DNA of 6,224 bases, taken from assembly GCA_015234495.1 (NCBI GenBank), contig JADGMZ010000070.1, forward strand, positions 1 through 6,224, written 5' to 3'. This DNA comes from Brevundimonas sp. Its GTDB lineage: Bacteria; Pseudomonadota; Alphaproteobacteria; Caulobacterales; Caulobacteraceae. This document shows, piece after piece, positions 5,359 through 6,224 of the stretch; positions within the stretch are counted from its first letter, which is position 1, and every line of letters starts with the position of its first letter. The notes under the pieces were generated by a model, which worked only from the letters and a program-made list of their open reading frames with translations, did no database searches and had not been told where the DNA came from. Position numbers and translations under genes: made by a program.

Positions 5359-6224
5359 ATGAACCGCCGCGACCTGCTCGCCACCGCCTCGGCCGCCCTG
5401 GCGGCGACCGCCCTGCCCGCCCACGCCCGCGCCACCGGAGTCTCGATGTCCCAGACCGCCCCCGTCCCCCCCGTCGCCAAGAAAATCCCGGTGCGGATCG
5501 AACAGCTGGGGCGGGTCCGGGTCGACGACTATCAATGGATGAAGGACGACAACTGGCAGGCGGTGCTGCGCGACCCGACCCTGATCAAGGCCGACGTCAA
5601 GGCGCACTTGACCGCCGAGAACGCCTACCGCGAGGGGATGATGGCCTCGACCGTGCCCCTCCAGAACCAGATGTTCGAGGAGATGAAGGGGCGCATCAAG
5701 GAGGACGACAGCTCGGTCCCCTCCCCCGACGGGCCGTGGGCCTACTTCACCGAGTACAAGACCGGGGACCAGCATCCACGGTTCATGCGCAGGCCGCGCG
5801 CCGGGGCCGGCGAGCCGCAGTTGCTGCTCGACGCCAACGCCCTTGCCGCCGGCAAGGCCTATTCCGAGGTGTCCGCCGCCGATCACAGCCCCGACCACGC
5901 CCTGTTCGCCTACGCCGAGGATGCGCAGGGCTCGGAGGTGCACCAGATCTATGTGAAGGACCTCTCCACCGGCGAGGTGCTGCCCGACCCGATCCAGTCG
6001 GCGACAGGCAACTTCACCTTCTCGCCCGACAGCCGCTGGATCTTCTGGACCAACCGCGACGACAACGGCCGGCCGGACAAGATCTTCCGCCGTCCGGCCC
6101 GCGGCGGCGAGCCGACGCTGGTCTATGAGGAGACCGACGACGGCATGTTCATCAGCGTCGGGCGGACGTCCGACGACGCCTTCGTGGTCATCTCGATCGC
6201 CAACCAGGAGACGTCGGAAGCCCG
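5359..6224 (+). CDS. ptrB: S9 prolyl oligopeptidase family, oligopeptidase B-like, Tat leader (3' end outside window)
   Basis: The frame is open from ATG 5359 to the right edge (288 full codons; the complete family protein is about 700 residues). Oligopeptidase B cleaves after basic residues in short peptides. The N-terminal region typical of the family is present: PVRIEQLGRVRVDDYQWMKDD (44-64 region), TAENAYREGMMA, the EEMKGRIKEDDSSVP segment and LLLDANALA, leading into the beta-propeller that gates the active site (DHSPDHALFAYAED, FTFSPDSRWIFWTNRD). The Ser-Asp-His triad lies in the missing C-terminal half, so activity cannot be checked. Residues 1-23 are a signal peptide: Arg3-Arg4 followed by DLL, an Ala-rich hydrophobic stretch and AHA before the likely cut after residue 23. 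The NRRDLL motif suggests Tat export to the periplasm, whereas E. coli PtrB is cytoplasmic. A second in-frame ATG at 5446 (Met30) sits 5 bases after GGAG and just past the leader. Class S9 is firm; the oligopeptidase B subclass is likely. Confidence 0.9.
   Translation, partial: MNRRDLLATASAALAATALPAHARATGVSMSQTAPVPPVAKKIPVRIEQLGRVRVDDYQWMKDDNWQAVLRDPTLIKADVKAHLTAENAYREGMMASTVPLQNQMFEEMKGRIKEDDSSVPSPDGPWAYFTEYKTGDQHPRFMRRPRAGAGEPQLLLDANALAAGKAYSEVSAADHSPDHALFAYAEDAQGSEVHQIYVKDLSTGEVLPDPIQSATGNFTFSPDSRWIFWTNRDDNGRPDKIFRRPARGGEPTLVYEETDDGMFISVGRTSDDAFVVISIANQETSEA
5437..5440 (+). promoter_or_regulatory. Possible internal ribosome binding site before Met30 of the S9 peptidase
   Basis: GGAG at 5437-5440 is followed by 5 bases and the in-frame ATG at 5446. 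It is a better Shine-Dalgarno match than the GGGGG run (5346-5350) before the annotated ATG at 5359. A start here would remove the whole Tat leader and give a cytoplasmic form. It could also be chance, since GGAG is common in G+C-rich coding DNA. Confidence 0.3.

Noticed and set aside
5188..5943. 251-residue minus-strand frame overlapping the start of the S9 peptidase
   Set aside because: It is opposite the Tat leader and propeller coding region, has a Gly/Val/His-rich composition, and would overlap both real peptidase genes.
1..6224. Search for CRISPR arrays, tRNA/rRNA genes, insertion sequences, retron-like or defence clusters
   Set aside because: No regularly spaced repeats, transposase or reverse-transcriptase motifs, or tRNA-like cloverleafs were seen; coding sequence fills nearly the whole window.

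Overview
The window is GC-rich (roughly 70% G+C), gene-dense DNA with strong G/C third-position bias. It looks like the chromosome of an alphaproteobacterium, probably Caulobacterales (Brevundimonas/Caulobacter-like). That placement is an inference from protein style and composition; no rRNA or marker phylogeny is available here. I see no tRNA, rRNA, CRISPR array, insertion sequence, integrase or plasmid function.

Layout from left to right: (1) the 3' half of a D-3-hydroxybutyrate dehydrogenase gene (+), cut by the window edge; (2) 17 bases later, a 170-residue SMI1/KNR4 (SUKH)-like protein (+) with visibly lower G+C and different codon use; (3) a Sua5-type L-threonylcarbamoyladenylate synthase (-), convergent with it; (4) a four-helix cytochrome b561 (-), 71 bases upstream of the synthase gene and possibly cotranscribed with it; (5) a 594-residue acyl-CoA dehydrogenase of the long DmdC-like class (+), divergent from the cytochrome across 125 bases; (6) a trypsin-like serine peptidase without a signal peptide (-), whose stop codon directly abuts that of the dehydrogenase; (7) the first 288 codons of an oligopeptidase B-type S9 peptidase with a twin-arginine leader (+), divergent from the trypsin-like gene across 92 bases and cut by the right edge.

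Most genes are unrelated housekeeping or metabolic functions. The hydroxybutyrate dehydrogenase and the acyl-CoA dehydrogenase both serve acyl/ketone-body carbon use, but they are not in one operon. The two serine peptidases share an intergenic region, but their predicted locations differ (cytoplasm versus periplasm). I do not see a convincing new multi-gene system. The items most worth a second look are the compositionally distinct orphan SUKH-like gene, the possible second translation start of the S9 peptidase just after its Tat leader, and the leaderless trypsin-like protease. Intergenic regions are all under 130 bases.
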